Shown here: in pieces, positions 23,058 through 35,113 of the stretch
Numbering within the stretch: position 1 is the first letter of the stretch
How the letters are laid out: every line of letters begins with the position of its first letter
Source of the DNA: Stereum hirsutum FP-91666 SS1
Lineage: Eukaryota; Basidiomycota; Agaricomycetes; Russulales; Stereaceae
Reading direction: 5' to 3'
Length of the DNA: 64,000 nt
NCBI RefSeq assembly: GCF_000264905.1
Contig: NW_006763133.1
Location: 852,681 to 916,680, forward strand
Position numbers and translations under genes: made by a program
The notes under the pieces: model-generated
The model's input: the letters and a program-made list of their open reading frames with translations, nothing else
Told to the model about the DNA's origin: nothing
Databases searched by the model: none

Positions 23058-26000
23058 ATGTTGTTTGCCTTCGGCGAGAACAAAGACTCTTACTATGTTG
23101 CTCATGGGACGAAGAACTACTGGTAAGCCGTACATCTCTCCTGATGGTTTATCGATCACCGTGCACAGACTTATCGATTCCTTTCCTCCGCCCTAGGGTG
23201 GGTGTACCACGAACGATAGAGTCCGAGCTGGATAAAGATAATCCAGTGCAATGCGTTGCATTTGGAGAGGATGGCGCATGGTTTTATAAGGAAGCACCAC
23301 GGAATGGGGCGAAGCCTTATGGTGAGATTTCGGCTCTGCTTGAACAGGCTCGAGTAATAGGTTATCACTTCACGCGTGCCGATGCCTCCCGAAGTTTTCT
23401 CCAACTCTCTACAACACTTATCAGTGTCGATCGTCCGAGTCTAGCATCCGTCGCTAACTTCAGTCTCGATCTGCCATAGTATCAGCCTCTATCAAAAATA
23501 GCTATCCTAAAGTCCACAAAATCCACAAGTCGAGCGCTACGATATCATGGGTATCTTTTGGACCAGATGGCGAATTTGTTCTCATGACCGAAGATGGGAC
23601 CTTGCACTGGGAGACCGACATCCTTCGAAAGTACAAAACCTCGGATCGAGTCGTTCAGATGCGATGCGTATCCTGGGGCTATGATGGCGCTTGGGTCATC
23701 GTGGAGGACGATGGTGAAGTGAGACAGTCCCAGAATTTGTCGAAGAAGATCAGCAAGGCTTTGAAGGGGAAAGACGTCAGGGTGAGTTGTTTGTGAATCC
23801 TCCAATCATCACATGTGTATCTGACTTTCACTTGGAGCTGTAGAACGTTCAACTGTGCACTTACGACCGGGACATGTACTTCATCGAATATGTCGACGGA
23901 GGGATGGATTGGTGTGTTCCTAATGGCGCAGGAGCTCAAATTGAAAAAATGGAAGAAATGTGTCAGTGCCGCGAACATATCACTATGCACTACAAGCCCA
24001 TTGTAATTGACCATGATCATCCTTTTCCAGCTGTTCGCGTCGACGAGCCCGGGTCCCCAAGTTGTGAGCATCCACCAGAATGCTCCAGTAGACCGCATCG
24101 AATTATTTATCCTTTTAAAAGCTAAGGATGTTTCTCAGAGGATTATCTTTGCCTTTGGGCACGCAGTCGACGAGTTCTGCGTGTCATTGGATGGCACATC
24201 ACAGTGGTAAGTGCATTCCGTTCTTCGTTCCAGTTGATTCTCAGCGACACTTTGTCTCTGTTATCAGGCGCAAGTTTGATTATGACTACCTCGAAGAGAG
24301 ATTGAAACGTCAGGGCAAGATGGAGGCCTTCGCAGGCGGAGAGAATGGGGCCTGTTTCTGGAGTCAAGGCGGCTCTACTTGGGGTGTGTCTTTCCACTCC
24401 CTTTCCATACAGCCACCATAGGTCTTGTTACATGCCGTGATTCCAACGTACTCAATATTTCATCGACTTCAGTTTCTTCTGCGACGGAGATAGCTTACCC
24501 CGAAGTGTGGCGCATATGGAAATCCGATGAGCAGATCAACTGGGTGGCATTCGGACCACAGGGGTATTATATCATCGACACTGAGAAACGCATATATTCA
24601 TCCAGGAAATCTACCATCCTACGGACGTATAAGGGATCTAATAACCAGGTTCCGCTGCGATGTGCGTCTTTTGGATATGGTGGCTCATGGGTCGTCGTTG
24701 AAGACGATGGGGTAATCCGTAGCCATGGGTTGGGTAAGCAAGTGCTCCAGGCTATTAAGAAGAAGAGTGTGCGGGTGAGTGTGGATGGGTTTTTTTCATT
24801 CTGGTTGCCATTATGAACATGTGCGCAACTGACCGAGATAGATTAGAATGTGCAATTGAACGTCACGGACTCCGAAAATTACTTCATCGAATATATGGAC
24901 GGCTCGTATACATATAATCTACCAAGGTCTTGGCATGACGGGGTAGAAAAGGTCATCAACGGCAGCAGTAGGTTTAAACTCCTTGCACATGTTTCACATA
25001 CTCACCAGTGTCTGAACTCGGATCGTCTATCTTAAGGCCCCTCTAGCCGAACCCCAAGCCCAGTCTCAAGCCTGTCTTCGATCGATGAAAACCATATCGA
25101 AGAGCTTGAGGCGGACGAAACTACCTTCCTAAGCAGTCAGCATCAAACTCATCTTCATTTATAACTTGGTGCTCACACACCTCGCAGTTGTCACGCAGTT
25201 CAACGCCAAATGGCTGCATACTCATAAACGAGTCCCTCGAGTACGAAAGGTGTATCGCGTAACGGTCGACGATTCCTCGAGAGCTGCGTACCTCTCATAC
25301 CGGTGAGCAGCTAACTTGAAGGCAGTAGTTATGTGTCTGAATCTGATTTGATGCAGGGATAAACTTGAACGAAAGAACAAGTTCACGGCCAGAGATGGCA
25401 GTATAGGGAATGAGCGGAGGAGATGGCATGGGTGAGTTGATATACGATATCATGTATCAGAACGCTTGAGCATGGTTCACTGATAGCGGGTGTGGTTTGC
25501 GCTGTGTTACTCAGAACGAGCCGTACATGTCTTCTTGGCGACCCAGGATGCACACAGCTATGCACCAATTCTGACTGTTCCCTGTGTAATATCATCCGCT
25601 CGTCTTTCAACTTGGATCACTATGGAACGGGAACCGGTTGGGGAAGGTTCGTCTCAGAAAGTAAATCCCTAAAGATAGTACACTCAACTAATTTCTTATA
25701 ATAGATTTGGACGCGGACACTACACGTCGGCCACTTCATCGAAGTAAGCGTTCGACTCGCACAACATTATTGCACTAACTTAAGTGGTATCGTAGATCCG
25801 ACGATTACGCGAAGAACTTGGGATATGCGACCACGTCGAACTACAAGACCATGTTGCTGAACCTCGTAGCTGTGGGGAACGCTTTCAAGACTTATGATGA
25901 CATGGATGACCTGACCTCTCCGCCCGCGGGTTATGATGCTGTGCGTACCATTGCTTCGGACTCGAGCTCGTACAATTGTTCTTGACTTCGCAGCATTGGT

Positions 26001-26112
26001 TCGGCATGTCTTCTAGGTCATCGGTGAGGTCGGCGGAACGTTAAATTATGATGAGCTTGTAGTCTATCGGAACGACGCGATCATACCTGCGTATCTTGTT
26101 GTTTACTCGTGA
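23058..26112 (+). CDS. PARP-domain ADP-ribosyltransferase with duplicated N-terminal module
   Basis: Best model has 15 exons: 23058-23122, 23197-23321, 23480-23781, 23844-23961, 24089-24206, 24268-24383, 24473-24774, 24847-24967, 25037-25135, 25188-25302, 25357-25431, 25515-25646, 25705-25743, 25796-25940 and 26017-26112. This gives 655 residues. The C-terminal 190 residues are a PARP catalytic domain. RRWHGT supplies the His, GHYTSATSSKSDDYA the Tyr and LNYDELVVY the Glu of an H-Y-E triad, with GYDAVIGEVGG between the last two. A CLLGDPGCTQLC...CSLC cluster sits between His and Tyr. Upstream are two copies of an unrecognised module (about 200 residues each), each with an FAFG exon, a second exon, a 302-nt exon with WVxFGPxG and WVxVEDDG, and an NVQL...YFIEYxDG exon. 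The join between copies (exons 4/5) is the weakest point; two separate genes remain possible. PARPs transfer ADP-ribose from NAD; targets here are unknown. Confidence 0.78.
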
Positions 26113-26479
26113 CATGTATGGTGGTGCACCTCACATAGCGGGAGGGCTGTGGTATCGGAATTCGACAATGGGTGCTTATTCTTGGAGCTTGAGCAAGATC
26201 GTTTAGCATGTACTTCGGGTTCGGGTGTATTTTTCCTTGTGCCACAGATGTATGGTGTTGTACCATTACGTAGATGAATTGAAACACACATTCTCCTTTA
26301 GTGTGGTATACTGATATCCTCAAACGCGGGATATACGGAAATTGGCCATGCTTGAGTGAGATGAGATGCATCCAGCTTCTGAACGACCTGAACAGCGTCG
26401 CCACTTGGTCGCCACAGCCAATTGGAATCTTCCGAGCTTTCAGACTCCGTTCTCATCCACTACTGTTCCTGGTCTTCCC

Positions 26480-26835
26480 TTCGCCCCGTGCGTACTCTAA
26501 TTTTTGTACTAAGGCAATACAACGTGACCCTCTCAACCTTGAACCGAAACAACCTCAGGCTGCAGCGAGACACTATCATATCTAGTATGCGCATCCTCGA
26601 CCGTGACTGCCACGGGTCTAGATCGGGCGGACATCTTGAATTTGCACTTGGTTGGCCTGACATACAGAATCTTGAGAGTATGCGGGACTTGTTGGTAGAG
26701 ATAAAGGAGGACGGCGTTGATGGGAAACTGGTACGAAAATGACTTGACTCTGGTACTGACTGACTTTTGTCCAGGATTTCGGGTGGGTCCTGTCTTTCGA
26801 CGGCCCGACAGCGCTCTCGGCGGCGTTATACTAAA
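26480..26835 (+). pseudogene. Relic of an F-box gene (paralogue of the gene at 28553)
   Basis: The segment parallels the start of the intact F-box gene at 28553-30173. Shared landmarks in the same order are CTCTCAACCTTGAAC (26539 against 28470), CACGGGTCT, a coding stretch ending VDGKL, and the same intron position starting CTGGTACGA. The relic reads GHLEFALGWPDIQNLES then LLVEIKEDGVDGKL, against LDLVWAEIGDLDG then SLVETKMDVDGKL in the intact copy. The F-box start is eroded, and after the intron the frame stops within about 20 codons (ending SAALY). No leucine-rich part follows, so it is a 5' fragment. Confidence 0.65.
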
Positions 26836-27269
26836 TCACTTGAACCTTTCCCAACATCATTTCCTAACCTTATATACGTCTCACGTCTGCGTGAACTATA
26901 ACCTTCAGAAACGGTGTTATGGTCGACTTCACTGTCGTACATGTCTGTTGGGAGATCAGGCAAGCCACCTAACCTTCTTGCACAGCCTGTATCGAAGGCC
27001 TTCAGCCTCGACCAAGCCAAACACAGCTTGACCCAGCACAGGCACTAAATTTGATGGGCGTCGTTTCTGCCACGGGCCGATGCCTGCAGTAATCTCTTTC
27101 TCATACTGATATATTGAAGCAAGGAGGAGTCATATCCTCGGCTGACGACTTCTGGCTCTTTACGACTTGACTAGGTTTCTCCTTAGTACCACCCAACCAG
27201 CGCCCGAGACATAAGTATCGACGTTACACCACCGCCTAACTCATCATATATCATATCTCATCTCAGGCC

Positions 27270-28010
27270 ATGCAGACCAGCACAATGCCATCCCTAGGCT
27301 CAACCACCCTCCTCCGCGGCTTCAAGGTCTCAGTCGCCACCCTGGACGCTTTCCTCGCTGCCAACGGCGTCGACGAGACCTACGGTGACCCTCCGTTCTA
27401 CAAGGACCACCCACATAACGACGCCGTCTCGAAGCTCCTCTACCGCAAGATCGCCCACGCGGCTGCCAGTGCTGGCGCCGACGCTGACCGCTTCCGTCTC
27501 ATCATCCCGGCCAGGGAGGGCCACAATAGTTCCACAGTTGCCTATATCACCTTCGCCTGGGTCACCGTCTACGCCCACCGTGAGATCGTCCTGCAAGATG
27601 ACCTGCCAACCGACCCACCTCGCGGGTTCGTGCAGCTGAGGGAGGAGATCCTGTCGTTTGGGAATAAGGTGGAGGAGGGTGCCACCGCCACCGACGACGG
27701 CAGCAAGCTACCCGATGAAGGGAATATGGGGCTGTACATGGTGTACACCTACGACATCCAGGGTGAATACACACCCCAGGAGCTTCGTGACCGATACGTG
27801 GTAAGTTTCACGAGTTCTCATTATCGGGTAGTTGGGTTGCCTGTCGCCTTGATCGCTGACTGGCCGTTTATACGTCGAAAGGCCCCCCAGTATTGTGATC
27901 AGTGTGATGCTGTCTTTAAGGACTGGCAGACCGCCTTTGCTCAGAAGCAGAAGCACCGGATGGAGGTTCACGGTTATAAGGGCGGCATGAACCCGCTTCC
28001 AAATGCCTGA
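27270..28010 (+). CDS. Unrecognised protein with Cys/His-rich C-terminus
   Basis: I do not recognise the family. The frame is open for 246 codons without splicing. A likely intron (27801-27881, 81 nt, GTAAGT donor, in-frame) would give two exons, 27270-27800 and 27882-28010, and about 219 residues. The N-terminal half is well-ordered with many charged residues and no signal peptide or membrane segment. The C-terminus contains CDQCDAVF and, about 19 residues later, HRMEVHG, giving a C-x2-C...H-x4-H spacing that could bind zinc. Strong GC-rich codon use (many third-position C/G) supports real coding. It lies between an F-box relic and an intact F-box gene. An alternative start ATG is at 27285. 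Confidence 0.6.
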   Translation: MQTSTMPSLGSTTLLRGFKVSVATLDAFLAANGVDETYGDPPFYKDHPHNDAVSKLLYRKIAHAAASAGADADRFRLIIPAREGHNSSTVAYITFAWVTVYAHREIVLQDDLPTDPPRGFVQLREEILSFGNKVEEGATATDDGSKLPDEGNMGLYMVYTYDIQGEYTPQELRDRYVVSFTSSHYRVVGLPVALIADWPFIRRKAPQYCDQCDAVFKDWQTAFAQKQKHRMEVHGYKGGMNPLPNA

Positions 28011-28552
28011 GTCTGCGTGTCGAGGGCGGTTCCCACTTTTCTGATGATGGATGAGTTTGTAGTAGCATATGGTCTGTTCAGTATGTCGCGTGGTGGAATC
28101 CTCATGGTAGATTGCATCCAGCGAAAATGTATCCGTAGTCCAGCCACACATCCCAGGCAGAGTTTTGCTTAGCTGTTGTACCCGCGTTTTTACAAGGGTT
28201 CGCACTTTATCCCAGCAGGACAGCAGTTCCTGTAGCAGCAGCCTCACACCCTCCAATACCTGCTTTGTGCAGTCCCTCGACCTCCAGAATCTACGGAGTT
28301 CGTTTTAAGATCACCTCTTCTCATCGAGAGATGCGTGGAAATATTTTTGGTAGGTATACATGTTGGTTGCTTTCCTTAGAGTTTGAGTCGTGGGAAGGAA
28401 GGTGGTTACTCGAAAGCCGTCGTGCCGTAGACACCGTCCGCGGGCCGACGTGTTGCCTCGTGTTGCCTCCTCTCAACCTTGAACGAAACTCTCACTGTTG
28501 CAGCTCACTCGCTCGCTTCCTACCACTTTTGTGTCATTTGCAAACATCAACA
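28011..28552. other. Intergenic region
   Basis: Separates the unrecognised gene from the F-box gene. It contains the leader of the F-box gene, including the CTCTCAACCTTGAAC block shared with the relic at 26.5 kb. No gene seen. Confidence 0.5.
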
Positions 28553-30173
28553 ATGCACCATGCCTTGGGAGTCTCAGAAATTATCACCCAGATATTTTCA
28601 TATCTACCTACATCTTCAAACGCCGAAAATGCACGGGTCTGCAAGGACTGGTCGGACACCGCCCTCGACTTGGTCTGGGCCGAAATAGGGGATCTTGACG
28701 GTATTTGGGGCTCGTTGGTGGAAACAAAGATGGACGTTGATGGGAAACTGGTACGACAAATGAATCTATTCTGGCTTCACCTAAACAGAGACAATCTTTA
28801 TTTAGGAATTCTGGCGGATCCCTACTCGGGACGACTGGAAGCCTTTCTTAACTAATTGTACACGCATACGCTCCATCTCTTTCGACAACCCTCCTCGACT
28901 TTCGCAAACCACTTTGTACCAAATTGCTGCCACTCGACCTGTAGTAACATTATTTCCCGACCTCCAAACCATTAGCGGCGACATCGACGCCCCATATTTC
29001 GGTCCGCCATTCATGAGCCCCACCGTACGCTGTTTGATTATGCGTGGCGAAATCCTAGACGCCAAGCTCTTGCGCAGTCGGGCCCAGCAAATAGTGGAGA
29101 ACATGCCATTCTTGACGAGTTTCTTCTTTCGTGCAGGCGGCCGCCCTTCCCTCATAGAGCCAGGGCTGTGTCGTTTGCTAGAAGCCTTGCCAGATTTGAC
29201 AAGGATCCACCTCCCAATGGACCATTTCCTGCCTCACCTCATGTATCGACTCTCTCGTATCTCCCGCCTGCGCTGCCTTGACTTCAGCTTTCCCGGCTCA
29301 CAAAGAGATCCCTCGCAACATAATCGCCAGTTCGTTCCCCGACTAGACAGTAACGCATTTCCTGCCTTGCAGAAATTCACGCTATTCGCAACGTTACCGG
29401 AAATGCAAAGCTTTCTACTCCATGAGAATTCCCCCACCCTCAATTTGACGACTCTCTCCCTGGCTTTCTGCTACAACGGTTATTCTCATTCATTGCGAGA
29501 TCTACTGGAAAACCTCGCGATGGTGTCACCAGCGCTTGAATCGCTGACATTCTACACAGAGTATGACATCCTGCCACGCGTTGCCTTCACAGACTTTTCT
29601 GCTGTGCTCAAATTTCCGTGCTTGTCCGAATTTACCTTGAGCGGGGATACAGAGATGGCCTTTTCGGACGAGGAGGCAGAGCAACTTGCCTCACACTGGC
29701 CTCACCTGATCAGACTGGACCTTAGTCCGGACTTTCCTTTCTCAACATCTTGCGAGCTCACTCTTCGCTCACTCGCGCACTTCGCTCGATATTGTCCCAA
29801 ACTCAAGGTTCTGGGGCTTTGCGTCGATACTGAATTCGACATCCCTTCTCACACCGAAGCTCATCGCTTCACAGCCCTCGAGGAGTTGAACCTCACCATG
29901 TCTCCCATCTATTCGTCGCACAAGATCGTACGATTCATAACAGCAAGTCTTCCGGACACCGCACAGTTCTATTTCGTGGCAGACGATCACGACGAGGCTG
30001 AACCATTTAGTGAGACATGGAAGCGTGTAGATGAAACGGTAGCAGCGGTATTGGAAGCTCGAAAGGAGACGAGGGTGGAGACAATAAGGGGTGTGAGGGC
30101 GGAGATGGAGGATTTGCGGAGAGAGAATGCAGCGCTCAGATCGCAAATTCAACAAGGGCAAGGCAGTTCGTAG
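28553..30173 (+). CDS. F-box protein with leucine-rich repeats and C-terminal coiled coil
   Basis: Two exons, 28553-28750 and 28806-30173, giving 521 residues. The N-terminal 45 residues form an F-box: ITQIFSYL, then ARVCKDW and LVWAEI. F-box proteins recruit substrates to SCF ubiquitin ligases through Skp1. The body has regularly spaced Leu/Ile-rich segments, such as LRCLDFSFPG, LTTLSLAFC, LIRLDLS, LKVLGLCVD and LEELNLTMS, consistent with irregular leucine-rich repeats used for substrate binding. The last 50 residues are charged and predicted to form a coiled coil (RAEMEDLRRENAALRSQIQ). The ATG at 28553 is the first in the F-box frame near the spliced exon. Large, fast-evolving families of this layout are typical of Agaricomycetes. 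Confidence 0.88.
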
Positions 30174-30259
30174 AGCATGATGCAACCTGAGATAACCTGC
30201 CCAGCATACCCAGGAGGTACAGTATCGTCTTTTGGTGTACGTTATTCTCCTCACTAATG

Positions 30260-30290
<31 letters not shown>

Positions 30291-31254
30291 TTTTGCCTCA
30301 GGACAAAGATTGTATTCATGCTTGGCCAATGTTAGAAAGTGAGTCATCACTCTCCATGCATCTACGTGCCCCTTCCGAATTCCTGACATGCCTGATCTCT
30401 CGCAGCCACTTTTCCAGCCACATGCCTTTTGCTTTTGAATTCGAAGTCCAAAACAATACGCCGTTAACCGTGATGCCCACTATGCCTTAGTTTTAAAACA
30501 TATATGCAACTCAAGAGCCTCCGACTTGAGCGGGTATATCCACCATCCCTAGTTCCTCTCCCGTCCTATCGTCGGGAAGCGTTTCAGATATTCGTTACTC
30601 GACGGAAGAATTCTGTCCTTTGTTTCATTTATGTGCGCGCTGTGAGCTCAAATACACTGCGGCGCTGTATGTGCGGGAAAATGAGAGCGTAGTGATTCTT
30701 TTCATAGATCGTCGTCACTAACTTACGCTTTCATCGCATAATCTAGGGGAAAGCATCGCGATAGTGTCTTCCGCGGATCTCTTCTTCATCCTATTTGCTT
30801 TTGGTCAGGTGCTGTTTTACAGCTTATGATAGGAATACTCGGTCATGCTCAAGTTCATCACGGCTCGTGTTTCCGCTATAACAAGACGGGCGGTGACGAT
30901 CAAAGGATTCTTATAGTAATCGTTGTTCGAAATGTCAACCTATGCGCCTCATCTGTATTCGTCGTAATCCTTCTGCCTTGATTCTGCCCCTCCTGGAAAT
31001 TCCGCAGAAGCATCATAGACCCCGTGTCATAGTCAAGCGGTAAGTGTACCTCTTCTCTTCGCGTCTAAATCATTTATGATACGTCTTCAGCTGACGGAGC
31101 CCACTCAACTGTCCGGTCCGTTTCAAGCCTGATAGGTCATGACCTTGAGGACGTACATTCGTGATCTGTACAAAAAGCTCTTGCCTCCCGGAAGGAAGAT
31201 TTTCTGAGCGACCTGCTGTCCACTTGGTCAACCCCCTACTCTGCCTGTGCGAAC
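30174..31254. other. Intergenic region with poly-T tract
   Basis: A T-rich run interrupted only by single C residues spans about 30262-30295, just downstream of the F-box gene. No gene is seen in the rest. Confidence 0.5.
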
Positions 31255-34160
31255 ATGGAGCTCGCAGTGGTCCCCGTTCTCTTTCTTCTATTTCCCGCTG
31301 TCATCGCAGGGAACCCATATCCGGATTGCGTCAATGGGCCCCTCGCGTCCAACCTCGTCTGTAATACCAGTGCCAACTTTCTTGATAGGGCAAAAGCTCT
31401 GGTCAACGCAATGACGCTAGAGGAGATGGTGAATAACACCGTCAATACTTCGCCTGGTGTACCTCGACTTGGACTGCCACCGTATGAATGGTGGAGCGAA
31501 GCTCTCGTCAGTTTCTTCTTCCAGTACCTTATTCGCCTATCCATGCGCTCACACTGTATCAATCGCGTCTTGCGAGTAGCATGGTGTGGCATCCAGCCCA
31601 GGTGTAACATTTGAGACATCTGGCGATTTTAGCGGAGCGACTTCGTTCCCGGAACCCATTTTAATGAGCGCAGCATTCGATGACGATCTTATTTTCTCAG
31701 TCGCCAGTACCATTAGTACCGAGGCTCGTGCGTTCGGGAATACCAACCATTCTGGCCTCGACTTTTTCACGCCTAATATCAACCCGTTAGTCTGTCCACC
31801 TCCAACACCACCAGTCCTGTTCGCGTACCGGATGCTGACTTAGACATCCATGCATCTAGATTCAAAGACCCCCGTTGGGGTCGTGGTCAAGAAACGCCTG
31901 GAGAAGATCCCCTTCACACCTCTCGCTACGTCTACCAACTGATCACCGGCCTTCAAGGTGGCGTCGGCCCCAGCCCGTACTATAAGATCATCGCCGACTG
32001 CAAACATTTCGCGGCCTACGACCTTGAGAACTGGGAGGGAAACAATCGTATGGCGTTTAACGCTATCGTATCCACACAGGATCTGGCGGAGTTCTACACC
32101 CCGTCATTTCAGAGCTGTGTGAGAGACGCGAAGGTCGGATCGGTTATGTGTGAGTCTGACTCCGCTCTGTTACCCTCCAAGCCCCTCTTGCGCCACTGTG
32201 ACCCAAATTATCTTCGTGTTTTCTTCGTATCTTTCAGTTGTCTGACAGTTGGCATCTGCCAACTTCGCCCTCTGTCGCCTCTCTGTTGATACCGACACAC
32301 TATTCTTCTCAAGAATAATGCTAACCTCCCCTAAACAGGCTCATATAACGCTGTCAACGGCGTCCCTGCATGCGGAAGCCCGTACCTCCTCCAAGACCTT
32401 GTCCGCGACTATTTCGAGCTTGGGAACGACACGTGGATCACGTCCGACTGTGACGCCGTTGGGAACATCTTCGATCCTCACAATTATACCACTACACTGA
32501 CGAACGCGTCGGCGGTGGCGTTACTAGCGGGGACGGATGTGGATTGCGGGACGAGTTACAGCGAGACATTGGGAGAGGCGGTGAGTGAAGGGTTGGTGAG
32601 TAAGAGCGATGTGGAAAGAGCACTTGTGAGGTTGTATGGGAGTTTGGTCAGGTATGTCGTATATTTTGCGGTCGCGTGACCTTTTGTGAGGTTTCAGAGA
32701 TAGATATTGACATTGGCTTCTCGTGTGTAGACTGGGCTATTTCGACCCTGAGGATTCTGTGCCATACCGAGCGCTGGGTGCCAGCGATGTCAACACACCG
32801 GCAGCACAAACGCTCGCCTACACTGCTGCTGTTGAAGGTATCGTACTGCTCAAGAACGATGGCCTCCTTCCGCTTTCTAGTAATGTGAGCCACATCGCGC
32901 TCATTGGACCATGGGCGAACGCTACGACACAGATGCAAGGGAACTATGAAGGTACGAACACTGCGCCCTTCCTAGTCTGCCACTTCTCATGATATTGATA
33001 CCTTCTATATATAACAGGTATCGCACCCTTACTCATTAGTCCACTTGACGGCTTCACCTCCGCTGGCTTCAACGTCTCATTCACCAACGGAACGACCATC
33101 TCTGGCAACTCTACCTCTGGATTTGCCGATGCGCTCTCCATGGCTTCCGCTGCGGATGTCATTGTCTATATCGGTGGGATCGACGATACTGTTGAGGCTG
33201 AAGGACAGGACCGTACGAGCATCACTTGGCCGGGGAATCAGTTGGAGCTGATTGGAGAGTTGGGAGCATTTGGGAAGCCGTTTGTGGTCATTCAGATGGG
33301 CGGTGGGCAGGTGGATGATACGGAGTTGAAGGCTAATTCTTCCGTATGTTTACTATTCTTCATCCTGAACGCGTCTGCCGTCTCCTGCAAACCCTTGTCC
33401 ATAGTCCATGCGTGAGATTATATCTGATCTGTCCACATTCTTACTTGACATATAGGTCAACGCCCTCCTCTGGGGCGGCTACCCAGGCCAAGCCGGTGGA
33501 AAAGCCCTCGCCGACATAATCACCGGTGTCCAAGCCCCCGCCGGTCGACTCACCACAACCCAATACCCAGCTTCTTACGTCGATCAAGTCGCAATGACAG
33601 ATATGTCCGTTCGTCCCTCGAACTCGACTGGCTCTCCAGGAAGGACGTATAAATGGTACACCGGCACGCCCGTATTTGAGTTTGGGTTCGGCTTGCACTA
33701 CACGACCTTCGACGTGGAGTGGGCGGAGGGTAGTCCAGCGGCGAGTTACAGTATCCAGGATTTGGTCGCGAGTGCGAACTCGTCGTCGTCGGCTGTGGCC
33801 CATGTGGATAGCGCGATTTTGGATACGTTCACGGTGCAGGTGACGAACACGGGCAACGTCACTTCCGACTACGTCGCCCTCCTTTTCTCGAACACCACCG
33901 CTGGGCCTTCGCCTGCTCCGCTCCAGGAACTCGTCTCATACGCGCGAGTCAAGGGTATCACGCCGGGAGTGAGTGCGACGGCGAGTTTGAATGTGACGCT
34001 AGGAACAATCGCTAGGGTGGATGAGGATGGGAATAGCATCATTTATCCGGGAGTATATAATCTTTGGGTGGATACGACGGGGCAGGCGAAGGCGGTTACG
34101 AGCTTTGAGTTGACGGGTGATAGTGAGCAGATCATGACGTTCCCGACACCGCATTGGTAG
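31255..34160 (+). CDS. Secreted GH3 beta-xylosidase-like glycosidase
   Basis: Seven exons: 31255-31506, 31580-31785, 31860-32149, 32339-32651, 32731-32951, 33018-33343 and 33456-34160, giving 770 residues. The first 18-19 residues are a signal peptide (LAVVPVLFLLFPAVIA). The GH3 N-terminal barrel shows [49 protein letters not shown] and ITSDCDAV. The Asp of TSD (about 286) is the expected catalytic nucleophile. The C-terminal alpha/beta domain follows (EGIVLLKNDGLLPL), then a fibronectin-III-like domain with FGFGLHYTTF. Many NxS/T sequons suggest heavy N-glycosylation. The EWWSEALHG segment and overall length match fungal beta-xylosidases, which release xylose from xylo-oligosaccharides; arabinosidase activity is possible. 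No neighbouring carbohydrate gene is present. Confidence 0.93.
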
Positions 34161-35113
34161 CGTACGTTTGTTGTAAATGTTTGACCTAGTAGATGTACAT
34201 ATGTATGGTGTCGGGAGTTGTCTCCTGAGCCGAAACTGACGATATCACGATCTTGGCTCTTATAAACGCGTCTAACTTATTCTCTGGCTCCTCGTCATCT
34301 GAATCGTCTTCACAGCAATGACACTTACGAGGTTTCTGAATCCCCTCACTTCAGACTGGGCAGGCTCAGAACAGAGAAAGCGTCTTTCAATCGATTAACT
34401 GAATCCCCCGCGATGAAGCAGAAAGAACATGAGAGAGTAAGTAAAGCGTCACTAAAAGTACAACAAAAAGACTATAGATACGGGTTTCGGACGGTGCGCG
34501 ATGTGACGTGGCGTCATGAGGTGGCGAGGAAGCGAAATAGATATTGTAAATGAGTATAAAAGACGATGCATATGAGAGGAAGCCGTGGGGACGAGTACCG
34601 AGTACGAGACGAATGGATGGATATGCCACCGTCGCGATGATCAGCTGGTCGGAAGGAGGACGTGAGGAATAGACGTGAATGTTCGGCAGGTGGATGAGGT
34701 GGAATAGGAATGAAATAGTCGTAGGAAAACTGTGCGCCGACAAAGAGGGCTCTACCAGCCCAGGTCGTGGACACTCTAAAGTATAGTGTGGCGGGAGTCG
34801 CAGAAGCAGGGACAGCGGAAACAGAAGTAATAATAACGAACAAAGAACGAGAACGAGAACGCGACAAGCGAACGAGCGATATATTACAAACGAAGGGCGA
34901 AGCGTGAAAGCGATACCAACCAATCAATCAAGGGTAAAAAGAGAAACTCAAAAACCAAGCACACGGGTGGGGCGGGCGAATGAAGAACAAGTAGGTAGAT
35001 AGATAGACAAGTAGGTAGTAGGTGAGCACACAGGCGCAAGCCACGAGTCCTATGAGTGAGCAATAGCTGGGGGAAAAGATGCAACACAACACAATGCAAT
35101 GCAAACGAGACCT
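34161..35113. other. Convergent intergenic region
   Basis: Lies between the 3' ends of the GH3 gene (plus) and the flippase gene (minus). It probably holds both 3' UTRs. The minus strand is T/C-rich, which opens long spurious frames (for example 178 codons at 34387-34923), but these lack any protein-like conservation. Confidence 0.5.

Noticed and set aside
23842..24125. Separate short gene ending in the first module of the PARP locus
   Set aside because: Module 2 lacks a convincing start of its own, and a splice from 23961 to 24089 joins the frames, so one gene is preferred; the alternative is recorded in the feature.
34387..34923. 178-codon hydrophobic minus-strand frame
   Set aside because: Lies in the T/C-rich 3' region of the flippase gene; apparent hydrophobicity reflects base composition.
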